Below are positions 45,742 through 54,313 of a DNA stretch of 64,000 nt, piece after piece. Origin of the DNA: Mesorhizobium sp. M00.F.Ca.ET.216.01.1.1 (GTDB lineage Bacteria; Pseudomonadota; Alphaproteobacteria; Rhizobiales; Rhizobiaceae); assembly GCF_004010325.2 (NCBI RefSeq), contig NZ_SADR02000017.1, forward strand, positions 104,235 to 168,234, given 5' to 3'. The first letter of the stretch is position 1; each line of letters starts with the position of its first letter. A program made the translations under genes and the position numbers. The notes under the pieces were generated by a model. That model searched no databases. It saw only the letters and a program-made list of their open reading frames with translations, and was not told where the DNA came from.

Positions 45742-46188
45742 CTAGGTGCCCTTAGCGGCATCCTCGATCAGTTCGGCTAGCAAGTTGCGGAACCGCTCGT
45801 CAGATCTATCCCCTATATTTCCTACCTCCTTCGCCACTATCCCGGGCGCCGACACCAGCACCTCCCCACTCACCTGAACGCTGACCGTGAACGTCCTTCT
45901 GACCTTCTTCTCCAATTCTCGCTTCCAGTAGATCTGAAACCGAATAGACGGCGTTGACGTTTTGGCCTGGCGGCGTGGCGCGGTGTCTATGTCGACGGTC
46001 AAGTCATCTGCCACGTCAGCCTTGGCCGCTTCCAACGACGCAATTACGACATCGTTTAGCCAGGCCCTGGCTTGCGCGCTGAAGTCGGCCAAAGGGGCAT
46101 CTCGCTGCGCCTTTTCAGCGCGTGCATGCTCTCCCTGCTGACGGCGAGCTGCTTTTCCGCGCTCAAGTGCTTCTTTGAACTTAGGCAT
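45742..46188 (-). CDS. Conserved hypothetical protein, 148 aa
   Basis: MPKFKEALERGKAARRQQGEHAR...; a basic helical start followed by a beta-rich domain (SIRFQIYWKRELEKKVRRTFTVSVQVSGEVLVSA) and an acidic end. Soluble, no family recognised, not obviously linked to its neighbours. Confidence 0.6.
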   Translation of the reverse strand: MPKFKEALERGKAARRQQGEHARAEKAQRDAPLADFSAQARAWLNDVVIASLEAAKADVADDLTVDIDTAPRRQAKTSTPSIRFQIYWKRELEKKVRRTFTVSVQVSGEVLVSAPGIVAKEVGNIGDRSDERFRNLLAELIEDAAKGT

Positions 46189-46339
46189 CCTGGTTGCCTC
46201 CTTGTCGCCGCATGAGGCCGGCCGTCAAATCGACCTCCTCCGATAAAACGCGCGGAATCGGAATTGCGTTGCGTAAGCGGAGCCCCTGCCTTGCCGTGCT
46301 TTGTGCTGACCCGCTTAAAAACACGCTATCGGCCGGCGC

Positions 46340-46375
46340 AAAAAAGGCCCGCATCACCAAAAGATGACGCGGGCC
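46340..46375 (-). terminator. Rho-independent terminator, leftward
   Basis: GGCCCGC (46346-46352) pairs with GCGGGCC (46369-46375) and is followed, reading left, by six T. It belongs to a leftward gene that is no longer present, except perhaps for the short remnant just upstream of it. Confidence 0.8.
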
Positions 46376-46393
46376 GAGCTAACCGCGGCTGAT

Positions 46394-46477
46394 TCAGAAC
46401 TTATAGGCGATCGCAGCACCATCGCCTCCAGCCGCGAGAAATTGCCCCCCGCCACCGGTTTTGTTGGCAAACAGTTA
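46394..46477 (-). pseudogene. Possible C-terminal remnant of a beta-barrel gene
   Basis: Reading left, an open frame ends in AAIAYKF then TGA, 18 bp before the terminator. An alternating pattern ending in Phe is the usual end of outer-membrane barrel proteins. Only about 27 codons are open, so this is weak evidence for a deleted porin-like gene. Confidence 0.3.
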
Positions 46478-46525
46478 CCGTTCCCTGCTATTCCCCCTTC
46501 AAATCAAAAAGCAGTGGACTTGTGC

Positions 46526-47839
46526 ATGACCAATGTCGCCCTGACCGGGCTTGCCCGCGATCTCGCCAAGCGCGCCGCCAAAGGCAGCCCGGTGCGCATC
46601 GGCGTCATCGGCTCCGGCGAGATGGGCACCGATCTGGTGACGCAAGGCATGCTGATGCCGGGCATTTCGGTCTGCGCCGTCTCGACGCGGCGGCCGCACA
46701 CCGCGCGTGACGCCATCCGCATCGCCTATGGCGACGAGGCGATGGCGGTCGAAGCGGAGACCGCTTCGACCGTCACCGCGGCGATCGAGAGCGGCAAGAT
46801 CGCCATCACCTCGAACGAGATGCTGGTGACCAATCCGCTGATCGACGTGGTGATCGATGCCACCGGCAAGCCCGGTGTCGCCGCCGATTTCGACCTGATG
46901 GCGATGGAGCACGGCAAGCATCTGGTGATGATGAATGTCGAGGCCGACGTCACCATCGGCTGCTATCTGAAGCAGCAGGCCGACCGGCTCGGCGTCGTCT
47001 ATTCGGTCGGCGCCGGCGACGAGCCGTCGAGCTGCATGGAGCTGATCGAGTTCGCCTCCGCGCTCGACTACACCATCGTCTCGGCCGGCAAGGGCAAGAA
47101 CAACCCGCTCAATCATGACGCCGTGCCCGACGACTTTCGCGAGGAAGCGCTTCGCCGCAACATGAACCCGCGCATGCTGGTCGAGTTCATCGACGGTTCG
47201 AAGACCATGGTCGAGATGTGCGCCATCGCCAACGCCACCGGGCTAGTGCCGGACGTTCCCGGCATGCACGGCCCGAAAGCTGATCGCGACGAACTGGCCA
47301 GGGTGCTGATCCCGCGCGAGCACGGCGGCATCCTATCGAAGAAGGGCGTCGTCGACTATACGATCGGCAAGGGCGTGGCGCCCGGCGTCTTCGTCATCGT
47401 CGAGGCGACGCATCCACGCGTCATCGAGCGCATGGACGATCTGCATATCGGCCACGGCCCCTATTACAGCTTCTTCCGGCCCTATCACCTGACTTCGCTG
47501 GAAGTGCCGCTGACCGCTGCGCGCATCGCGCTTTACGGCAAGGCGGACATGGTGCCGCTGCCGACGCCGGTCGCCGAGGTTTGTGCTGTTGCCAAGCGCG
47601 ACCTGGCCACCGGAGAGACCTTCGATGCGATCGGCGAGACCTGCTACCGCTCCTGGACCATGACGGTCGCCGAGGCCCGCGCCCATCATGCCGTGCCGGT
47701 CGGTCTGCTCGAAGGCGGCAAGGTGCTGAAACCGGTCAGGAAGGGCGAGCTGCTGACCGCCGACAATGCCGCGCCCGACCCGACGACCAGGCTGTTCGCC
47801 TTGCGCCGGCTGCAGGACGAGATGCTATACAGGACTTGA
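46526..47839 (+). CDS. NAD(P)-dependent oxidoreductase with SAF domain (homoserine dehydrogenase-like)
   Basis: 437 aa from MTNVALTGLARDLAKRA. The Rossmann motif IGVIGSGEMGTDL (about 24-36) and DATGKPG start a homoserine-dehydrogenase-like fold (VVYSVGAGDEPSS, IVSAGKGKNNPLN). The C-terminal ~90 residues form a SAF domain (AVPVGLLEGGKVLKPVRKGELLTADN). This family acts in rare-sugar or branched-sugar-acid metabolism in rhizobia, but the substrate cannot be told from sequence. Confidence 0.85.
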   Translation: MTNVALTGLARDLAKRAAKGSPVRIGVIGSGEMGTDLVTQGMLMPGISVCAVSTRRPHTARDAIRIAYGDEAMAVEAETASTVTAAIESGKIAITSNEMLVTNPLIDVVIDATGKPGVAADFDLMAMEHGKHLVMMNVEADVTIGCYLKQQADRLGVVYSVGAGDEPSSCMELIEFASALDYTIVSAGKGKNNPLNHDAVPDDFREEALRRNMNPRMLVEFIDGSKTMVEMCAIANATGLVPDVPGMHGPKADRDELARVLIPREHGGILSKKGVVDYTIGKGVAPGVFVIVEATHPRVIERMDDLHIGHGPYYSFFRPYHLTSLEVPLTAARIALYGKADMVPLPTPVAEVCAVAKRDLATGETFDAIGETCYRSWTMTVAEARAHHAVPVGLLEGGKVLKPVRKGELLTADNAAPDPTTRLFALRRLQDEMLYRT

Positions 47840-47900
47840 AGCCGTAGGGGCATCCCCCCGAAACCTCGACCCGAGTCCTCTGGCGCTGTCATGACAAATT

Positions 47901-47942
47901 CTGTATAATGTAGTGACAAAGAATGGCCGGAGGTCGATCGCA
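47901..47942 (+). promoter_or_regulatory. Promoter and possible operator of vapBC
   Basis: A consensus TATAAT (47904-47909) lies 34 bp before vapB, preceded by the perfect palindrome TGTCATGACA (47888-47897). VapB/VapC complexes usually repress their own promoter through such dyads. GGAGG precedes the vapB ATG. Confidence 0.5.
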
Positions 47943-48185
47943 ATGAATCTCCAGATCAGGGATCCGCGCGCGCGAGAACTGGCAGGACGGCTTGCTGCCA
48001 AACGCAAGATCTCCATGACCGAGGCTGTCGTCGAAGCGCTGGAATCCGAATTGAACCGGGAAAGCGGGCGCATTCCCTTGGCGGAGCGCCTCGCAGCCAT
48101 TGCTAACGACTTCAAAACCAAAGCAGGCCAGGGCGGTCGGCCTGTGAGCAAGGATGAGATCGATGAGATGTGGGGGCATCCCTGA
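47943..48185 (+). CDS. vapB: VapB-type antitoxin
   Basis: 80 aa; the N-terminal MNLQIRDPRARELAGRLAAKRKISMTEAVVEAL is the short ribbon-helix DNA-binding part of the PSK/VapB family. The rest (SKDEIDEMWGHP) should bind and block the toxin. It overlaps vapC by TGATG, which keeps the antitoxin translated first. Confidence 0.9.
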   Translation: MNLQIRDPRARELAGRLAAKRKISMTEAVVEALESELNRESGRIPLAERLAAIANDFKTKAGQGGRPVSKDEIDEMWGHP

Positions 48186-48577
48186 TGTTCGTCGACACCT
48201 CAGTGGTAGTCGCGATTCTTTCGGGAGAAGAGGATGCCGGCGAGTGGAGCAACCGCATCGAACAGGCACCAAGAAGGATAACCTCCGCACTTGTGGTGCT
48301 TGAAGCGGCGATGCGGCTTTCCACCATGCTTGCCGTCGAGCCGCTTGTCGCGGAGGCGGCGATAGAGGCACTTCTTCGGGAGGCTGAAATCAAAATTGTG
48401 CCGATCGACGCTGGCGATGCCAAGCTCGCCATCCAGGCTTTTTCAGACAATGGAAAAGGACGCGGGCATCCCGCCCAGCTCAACCTCGCCGACTGCCTCT
48501 CTTATGCTTGCGCCAAGTGCCGGGACGCAGTGCTGCTCTACAAGGGCAATGACTTTTCGCATACCGATCTCGCGTGA
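48185..48577 (+). CDS. vapC: VapC PIN-domain ribonuclease toxin
   Basis: 130 aa. PIN-domain acidic residues: D4 in FVDTSVVVAIL, E in LVVLEAAMRL (about 40), and D in NLADCLSYACAK (about 100), plus a final Asp near YKGNDF. VapC toxins cut tRNA or rRNA and stop translation unless bound by VapB. The full metal site is visible, so the pair looks intact. Confidence 0.93.
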   Translation: MFVDTSVVVAILSGEEDAGEWSNRIEQAPRRITSALVVLEAAMRLSTMLAVEPLVAEAAIEALLREAEIKIVPIDAGDAKLAIQAFSDNGKGRGHPAQLNLADCLSYACAKCRDAVLLYKGNDFSHTDLA

Positions 48578-48591
48578 CCCGCAAACCACCG

Positions 48592-49407
48592 TCACTTCCC
48601 CAGCTCGATCGACCTGAGCCGCGCCGCTTCCACGGCTTCGGTCAGCAGACGCGTCAGTCGGTCCTCGCCCATCAGCACGGCGAGGGCGGCGGCCGTCGTG
48701 CCGTTGGGGCTGGTCACCTGTTGTCTGAGCACACCAGGCTCTTCGCCGCTTTCGGCGGCCAGCGAGGCGGCGCCGTAGACGGTCTGCATGGCCAGCAGCC
48801 TGGCGGTCCTGGCCGGCAGGCCGGCCTTCTCGGCGGCCACGGTCAGCGCTTCGATGAAGTGGAAGATATAGGCTGGCCCCGATCCGGACACTGCCGTCAC
48901 CGCATCCATCAGGCTCTCGTCATCGATATCAGCCACCTGCCCGCTCGCCGAAAGCAGGTCGGCGACGAAACGCTTGGTGTCGTCGGAAACCAGCCTGTTG
49001 GAAAATACCACCATCATGCCCTTGCCGATGGCCGCCGGCGTGTTGGGCATGCAGCGCACGATCGGCGCGCGTTTCCCCAGTATGCCTTCGAAGGTTGCGA
49101 CCGGCGTTCCTGCGGCGATGCTGACGAAGGTGGTGCGGCCGTCACCGAAACGCTTGTAAGCAGCGATTACGTCGCGGATCACCTGCGGCTTGACGGCGAT
49201 GACGACGAGGGCCGGCACGGCGTCCGCCGGAATGCCGTCGGCATCCGCGGCGGTGCCGCAGCCCAGCGCTTCGGCGCGCTTGCGCAAATCGGCGTTGGGC
49301 TCGACCACAAAAACCGCCGCCGATGGCAGCTTGCCGGATTTCAGCCAGCCCGAGAGCATGGCGTAACCCATATTGCCGCAGCCGGCGAGAACAAGCCTGA
49401 TCGTCAT
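48592..49407 (-). CDS. proC: Pyrroline-5-carboxylate reductase
   Basis: 271 aa from MTIRLVLAGCGNMGYAML. The Rossmann GCGNMG box, IAVKPQ, the GSGPAY substrate segment and the C-terminal QVTSPNGTTAAAL motif are all present. It reduces pyrroline-5-carboxylate to proline with NAD(P)H. Convergent with vapC (14 bp gap). Confidence 0.97.
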   Translation of the reverse strand: MTIRLVLAGCGNMGYAMLSGWLKSGKLPSAAVFVVEPNADLRKRAEALGCGTAADADGIPADAVPALVVIAVKPQVIRDVIAAYKRFGDGRTTFVSIAAGTPVATFEGILGKRAPIVRCMPNTPAAIGKGMMVVFSNRLVSDDTKRFVADLLSASGQVADIDDESLMDAVTAVSGSGPAYIFHFIEALTVAAEKAGLPARTARLLAMQTVYGAASLAAESGEEPGVLRQQVTSPNGTTAAALAVLMGEDRLTRLLTEAVEAARLRSIELGK

Positions 49408-49480
49408 TGGAAGCCTCCGCAATTTAGCGTCTCCATAGACGCTCGCGACGCGGCGGGGAAGCCCTTCTGGAATGGACGGA

Positions 49481-49699
49481 TTAGGAAGCAGCGCGCACCG
49501 CGATCGGCCGCAGCGACACTTGCCTCAGGCCAAGCACGCCGAGCACGAAGAACAGCCAGATCGGATCGCCCCGATGGAAGAAGAAGCTTTCGGGGAAAGC
49601 GTTCAGATCGCTGCGTCGCCCGAGAAACAGAACGATCCAATCGACCTCATCTCGCTGTAACGTGCCGTTCTGGGCGGCTCGATTGCGCTCAAGAGACAT
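49481..49699 (-). CDS. Possible small membrane protein upstream of proC
   Basis: MSLERNRAAQNGTLQRDEVDWIVLFLGRR..., 72 aa with one hydrophobic segment (IWLFFVLGVLGL, about 47-58). No family recognised and no strong ribosome site; codon use is only moderately convincing. Confidence 0.35.
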   Translation of the reverse strand: MSLERNRAAQNGTLQRDEVDWIVLFLGRRSDLNAFPESFFFHRGDPIWLFFVLGVLGLRQVSLRPIAVRAAS

Positions 49700-49822
49700 G
49701 TAACCGAAGAGAAACCTCGCTCTCCTGGTATAGAAATTAACCGTTTGTTTGCCATGCCTGTTTAGCGTGGCTTAACGATTGGCAGACCGCCCCAAGCCGC
49801 CACTGAGTAAAGCTCCAAGACG

Positions 49823-50389
49823 ATGGCCGACAGGGAAAACCGTGAAGACTGGAGGCGCGAGTGTTCGCTGCTGGCGCTCGCTCAGGGTCTGCGCGGCGAG
49901 GAGGATGAAGACACCTCGCCGGTTTCGATCGGCGACCGGTCAAACCCGTCATGGCGCGAGGATGCCGCCACGCGCCATCGCCTTGCCCGCTTGCAACGCG
50001 AAGGGCGGTCAAATCCGCTGCTCGCGGTCGCCGCTCCGCTGGTCGAGGTCGCAGGCGCCGAACGTTTTGGCCTTGTCCCCACGCTGCTGTCGGTGGTGCG
50101 CAGGATTATCGCCCGCAAGGAAGGGCCAACTGAGACGCACCCGGTCGAACCCGCATCACCGGTTATCGTCGCAAGCCCCAAGCCAATGCATGAAGCTGTC
50201 GGCTACCCGCAGCGGCAGCCCTATACCGGGCAGCTTCCTTATCCCAAGGACCCATTGGCAGGCGTCCCTCAGGTCCCGAGCGCCGCCGACCAGCATACCC
50301 AGATCGACGAAATCCGCGCCAGCCTGCGCGAATTCCACGAGGCGATACGTGAACTGGCCGAGAGCCGCTCGCAACGCCGCTATTTCTAA
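49823..50389 (+). CDS. Conserved hypothetical protein, 188 aa
   Basis: MADRENREDWRRECSLLALAQGLRGEED...; a charged N-terminal region, a central hydrophobic patch (LLAVAAPLVEVAGAERFGLVPTLLSVV), a Pro-rich linker and a coiled-coil-like end (IDEIRASLREFHEAIRELAES). A rhizobial protein without known function, lying upstream of folD. Confidence 0.7.
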   Translation: MADRENREDWRRECSLLALAQGLRGEEDEDTSPVSIGDRSNPSWREDAATRHRLARLQREGRSNPLLAVAAPLVEVAGAERFGLVPTLLSVVRRIIARKEGPTETHPVEPASPVIVASPKPMHEAVGYPQRQPYTGQLPYPKDPLAGVPQVPSAADQHTQIDEIRASLREFHEAIRELAESRSQRRYF

Positions 50390-50557
50390 AGCTGTCAGCG
50401 CCGAATAAAAGCTGCCGGTTTCGAGTTTACGGCATGGGACGGCGCTTTGACGGGATTGCCCGGTCGAATTTTCGTGAAAATGCCGCGCTGAATATTGCCC
50501 AGAAAGCGCAGCGGTTTTGGCGCAACGATAGACATGAAACGGTGTTGAGGGTGGTTG

Positions 50558-51457
50558 ATGGCCGAAGTGATTGACGGAAAGAGCGTTGCCGAAGACGTGG
50601 TGCGGACGGTCAAGGCCTTGACCGCGGAATTGGCGGGCAAGGGCGCGCAAAAGCCCGGTCTGGCGGTGGTGATCGTCGGCGAGGATCCGGCCAGCCAGGT
50701 CTATGTCGCCTCCAAATCCCGCACCGCCAAGGAATGCGGCTTTCATTCGGTCCAGCACACGCTGCCGGCCGAGACCTCAGAACAGGAATTGCTGAAGATC
50801 ATCAATGGGCTCAACGCCGACCCGGCCATCAACGGCATCCTGGTGCAGCTTCCGCTCCCGGCCCATGTCGACGCCGGCAAGGTCATCCAGACGATAGCCC
50901 CGGAAAAGGATGTCGACGGCTTCCACTTCATCAATGTCGGCAAGCTCAGCACCGGCGAACTCGAGACCGCCTTTGTCCCGTGTACCCCCGCCGGCTCGAT
51001 GCTGCTGATCGAGCGTGTGCGCGGCAAGGATCTGTCCGGCCTCAATGCGGTCGTCGTCGGCCGTTCCAACATCGTCGGCAAGCCGATGGCCAATCTGCTG
51101 CTTGCCGCCAACTGCACCGTCACCATCGCCCACAGCCGGACGAAGGATCTGCCGGCGCTCGCCCGCACTGCCGATATCCTGGTCGCCGCCGTCGGCCGGC
51201 CTGAGATGGTCAAGGGCGATTGGGTCAAGCCCGGCGCCACGGTCATCGATGTCGGTATCAACCGCATTGCCGCGCCTGAAAAGGGCGAAGGCAAGACCCG
51301 CCTCGTCGGCGACGTTGCCTATGCCGAGGCGGCAAAGGCGGCCGGCGCCATCACCCCGGTTCCCGGCGGTGTCGGGCCGATGACCATTGCCATGCTGATG
51401 GCCAACACAGTAGCCTCCGCCTATCTCGCGGCCGGATTGAAACGGCCTTCCTTCTGA
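50558..51457 (+). CDS. folD: Bifunctional methylene-THF dehydrogenase/cyclohydrolase
   Basis: 299 aa. YVASKSRTAKECG carries the catalytic Lys, followed by QLPLPAHVD, the NADP-binding VVGRSNIVGKPM and the C-terminal signature PVPGGVGPMTIAML. Interconverts methylene-, methenyl- and formyl-tetrahydrofolate for one-carbon metabolism. ATG 50558 is preceded by an in-frame TTG, which I did not use. Confidence 0.97.
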   Translation: MAEVIDGKSVAEDVVRTVKALTAELAGKGAQKPGLAVVIVGEDPASQVYVASKSRTAKECGFHSVQHTLPAETSEQELLKIINGLNADPAINGILVQLPLPAHVDAGKVIQTIAPEKDVDGFHFINVGKLSTGELETAFVPCTPAGSMLLIERVRGKDLSGLNAVVVGRSNIVGKPMANLLLAANCTVTIAHSRTKDLPALARTADILVAAVGRPEMVKGDWVKPGATVIDVGINRIAAPEKGEGKTRLVGDVAYAEAAKAAGAITPVPGGVGPMTIAMLMANTVASAYLAAGLKRPSF

Positions 51458-51474
51458 CCAGAAAGCCGCCAGCT

Positions 51475-52473
51475 TTGTCGAACCTTACTGTTCCCACAGA
51501 ACGGCCGCTCGTGAGTGATCCCGTTCAAGGCGGCCGGCAGTTCGCGTTCCTGCTGGTCGACAAGTTTTCGATGTTCTCGCTGGCCGCGGCGATCGATACC
51601 TTCCGCTCGGCGAACCGGCTGCTCGGCCGTGATTTCTACGGTTGGACGACGGTGTCGGCCGACGGCGATGCTGTCATGGCTTCCAACGGCCTGCCGCTCA
51701 AGATCGACTACGCTGTTGCCGATCTGCCACCGGTCGATATCCTTTTCGTCTCCGTCGGGCTGACCACCGAATTCCCCGGCAAGAGCAAGGTGCTGGCGGC
51801 GCTGCGCAGCTGGGGCCGGCGCGGCAACGCGCTCGGCGCGCTGTCGGTCGGCTCCTATCTGCTCGCCGAAGCCGGCCAACTCGAAGGCTACCGCTGCACC
51901 ATCCATTGGGAAAACCGCGCCGGCTTCGTCGAGCGCTTCCCCGACATCAACTGCACCGGCAACGTCTTTGAGATCGACCGCAAGCGCTATACCTGCGCCG
52001 GCGGCACCACCTCGATCGACTTGATGCTGGAGATCGTGCGCGGCGATTTCGGCTCGAACCTCGCCAATGGCGTCGCCAACCAGTTCCAGCACGAACGCAT
52101 CCGCTCCGCCGGAGATCGCCAGCGCGTCGGACCGGAACGCGACCTCACCGGCAAGTCGGAGAAGCTGCGGCGCATCGTCGAGCTGATGGCCGACCATCTC
52201 GACGAGCCGCTGTCGGCGGTGCAGCTCGCCAAGTCGGCCGGTCTGTCGGTGCGCCAGGTCGAACGCCTGTTCCTGCGCCATCTCAGCGTGACCCCCGGCC
52301 GCTACTACATGCGGCTCAGGCTCGAGCGGGCGCGCGAATTGCTGCGCCAGACCAACATGCCGATTCTCGACGTGGCCATCGCCACCGGCTTCACCTCGCA
52401 CTCCTACTTCGCCCAGAGCTACCGGCTGCAGTTCGGCCGGCCGCCTTCCGAAGAGCGGCGCACGACCTACTGA
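51475..52473 (+). CDS. GlxA-family AraC-type transcriptional regulator
   Basis: 332 aa from a TTG 17 bp after folD (a GTG at 51511 is an alternative start). A DJ-1/PfpI-like domain (about 20-190; FAFLLVDKFSMFSLAAAIDTFRSANR) is followed by a double helix-turn-helix AraC domain (about 225-328; LSAVQLAKSAGLSVRQVERLF and ILDVAIATGFTSHSYFAQSYRLQFG). The architecture is that of GlxA/GbdR-type regulators of choline, carnitine or glycine-betaine use; the ligand here is unknown. Confidence 0.9.
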   Translation: MSNLTVPTERPLVSDPVQGGRQFAFLLVDKFSMFSLAAAIDTFRSANRLLGRDFYGWTTVSADGDAVMASNGLPLKIDYAVADLPPVDILFVSVGLTTEFPGKSKVLAALRSWGRRGNALGALSVGSYLLAEAGQLEGYRCTIHWENRAGFVERFPDINCTGNVFEIDRKRYTCAGGTTSIDLMLEIVRGDFGSNLANGVANQFQHERIRSAGDRQRVGPERDLTGKSEKLRRIVELMADHLDEPLSAVQLAKSAGLSVRQVERLFLRHLSVTPGRYYMRLRLERARELLRQTNMPILDVAIATGFTSHSYFAQSYRLQFGRPPSEERRTTY

Positions 52474-52584
52474 GCCGTCAGGCTCCAGCCGTTGGCGTTG
52501 ATCCTCCTGCGGCTGGACTTGTGTCCCGACGCCGCGTCAAATAGCTTCCGGCACGTAAAAAAGGGCGGACCTAAGGAGATTTTC

Positions 52585-54240
52585 ATGGCGGGACTTGCAC
52601 GGAGCGTCGCTGCGGCGATGCTCCTTTTGTTGACGACGACGCTCGGCTTTGCCGCCGATCGGGTGATCGTCATTCTCGATGCCTCCGGCTCGATGTGGGC
52701 GCAGATCGATGGCAAGCCCAAGCTCGAAATCGCCCGTGAATCGCTGAGAACCGTGTTGCAGTCGGTTCCCGCCGACGAGGAAATCGGCTTCATGGCCTAT
52801 GGTCATCGCGAGAAGGGCAGCTGTGACGACATCGAGCTGATCGTGCCGCCGCAGCCGGGCGCGACCAGCGCGATTTCGGCCGCCGCCGACAGTCTGAAAT
52901 TCCTCGGCAAGACGCCGCTGACCGCCGCCGTCAAGCAGGCGGCGGAGGCTCTAAAATACACCGAGGACAAGGCAACCGTCGTTCTTATTACCGACGGCCT
53001 GGAAACCTGTAGCGGCGACCCCTGCGCGCTTGGCAAGGAGTTGGAGGCATCGGGCGTCGACTTCACCGCCGATGTCGTCGGCTTTGGCCTGACCGCCGAT
53101 GAAGGCAAGCAGATCTCCTGTCTTGCCGACAACACCGGCGGCAAGTACATCCAGGCCTCCGACGAGAAAGCGTTGCAGGATGCATTGGTCGAAACCGTCG
53201 CTGCGCCGGCGCCTGAACCAGCGCCGGCCCCCGAACCGGCGCCCGCTCCGGAACCCGCCAAGCCTGAATTCAATTTCATCCCGACCGTGGTGATGGCCGA
53301 AGGTGGCGAGCCGATCACCGACGGCAATGCCTGGGAGATCTACAACGCGAATTCCGACGGCACGCGCGGCGATTCCGTCACCACCGAATATGGCGCCTAT
53401 AGCGGCAATCTCGCCCCGGGCGACTACATCGTTGTCGCGCGCGACGACGAGGCCAAGGTGGAGCAGCCTGTCAAGATCGAGGCTGGCCAGGTCTACAAGC
53501 CGCTGTTCACCTTGAACGCCGGCACCTTGCTCATCCATCCGCGGCCGAGCCAAGGCGCCGAGATCAGTGACCAGGCCAGTCTCCATTTCACCTATCCCGG
53601 CGACAGCACCACCCACTATGGCGACACCAAGGTCATCGTGCCGGCAGGCGAACAAAAGGTCACGGTCAAGATCGGTGCTGGCACGGCGACGGAGACCGTT
53701 CAGCTTGCCGCCGGGCAGACGATCGAGAAGGATGTGATCGTTGGTGTCGGACATATCGTGGTCAACGCCTACTACACCGCTGGCGGCGACAAGGCTGACA
53801 GCTCCGGCATCGGCTTCGAGATCGTCAAGGCGAAGAAGAAGATCGACGGCACGCGCGACAGTATGGAGCATTCCTACGGACCGGACAGCAAGTTCTGGCT
53901 GCCGCCGGACGACTATGTGGCGGTCACTACGCTCGATCTCGCGGCCGTCGAGCAGCCGTTCAGCGTCAAGGTGGGCGACAACCAGGATGTCAAAGTCATG
54001 CTTGATGCCGGCGTTGTGGCAATGTCGGCCCCCGGTGCCTACTCGATCGAGATCCTGTCTCCGAAAAAGGACATTGAAGGCAAGCGCAAATCGCTTGGCC
54101 TGAACTACGGCGACAGCTGGCAGCAGACCCTTCCCGCCGGCGACTATGTGATCGTCCGCCACATGTCCGACCAGGGCCAGGAGAAGGAAATGCCGGTGAC
54201 GGTCAAGGCCGGCGAACGGGCCGAAATCACGGTTCAGTAG
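52585..54240 (+). CDS. Exported von Willebrand factor A domain protein
   Basis: 551 aa with a Sec signal (MAGLARSVAAAMLLLLTTTLGFAA). A VWA domain (about 27-195) has an intact MIDAS: DASGS (32-36), Thr in GKTPLTA, and Asp in ITDGLE. A Pro/Ala/Glu repeat linker (PEPAPAPEPAPAP, about 205-225) leads to about 320 residues of repeated beta-sandwich-like segments (GDYIVVARDDEAKVEQP..., DDYVAVTTLDLAAVEQP...). Likely a periplasmic or surface metal-dependent binding protein; partner unknown. It ends in a strong terminator. Confidence 0.88.
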   Translation: MAGLARSVAAAMLLLLTTTLGFAADRVIVILDASGSMWAQIDGKPKLEIARESLRTVLQSVPADEEIGFMAYGHREKGSCDDIELIVPPQPGATSAISAAADSLKFLGKTPLTAAVKQAAEALKYTEDKATVVLITDGLETCSGDPCALGKELEASGVDFTADVVGFGLTADEGKQISCLADNTGGKYIQASDEKALQDALVETVAAPAPEPAPAPEPAPAPEPAKPEFNFIPTVVMAEGGEPITDGNAWEIYNANSDGTRGDSVTTEYGAYSGNLAPGDYIVVARDDEAKVEQPVKIEAGQVYKPLFTLNAGTLLIHPRPSQGAEISDQASLHFTYPGDSTTHYGDTKVIVPAGEQKVTVKIGAGTATETVQLAAGQTIEKDVIVGVGHIVVNAYYTAGGDKADSSGIGFEIVKAKKKIDGTRDSMEHSYGPDSKFWLPPDDYVAVTTLDLAAVEQPFSVKVGDNQDVKVMLDAGVVAMSAPGAYSIEILSPKKDIEGKRKSLGLNYGDSWQQTLPAGDYVIVRHMSDQGQEKEMPVTVKAGERAEITVQ

Positions 54241-54265
54241 GAATTGTCATTTTCCACGGCACCGA

Positions 54266-54295
54266 AAAAGGGCGGCCGCGCGCCGCCCTTTTTTT
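54266..54295 (+). terminator. Rho-independent terminator after VWA gene
   Basis: AAAAAGGGCGGC, a short loop, then GCCGCCC and eight T. The preceding run of five A lets it act in both directions, separating the VWA gene from the convergent edd gene. Confidence 0.92.
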
Positions 54296-54313
54296 GTGAA
54301 AAGCAAAATGCTG

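Noticed and set aside
52951..54162. 403-aa frame antisense to the VWA gene
   Set aside because: Shadow frame; the forward gene has a signal peptide, MIDAS and terminator.
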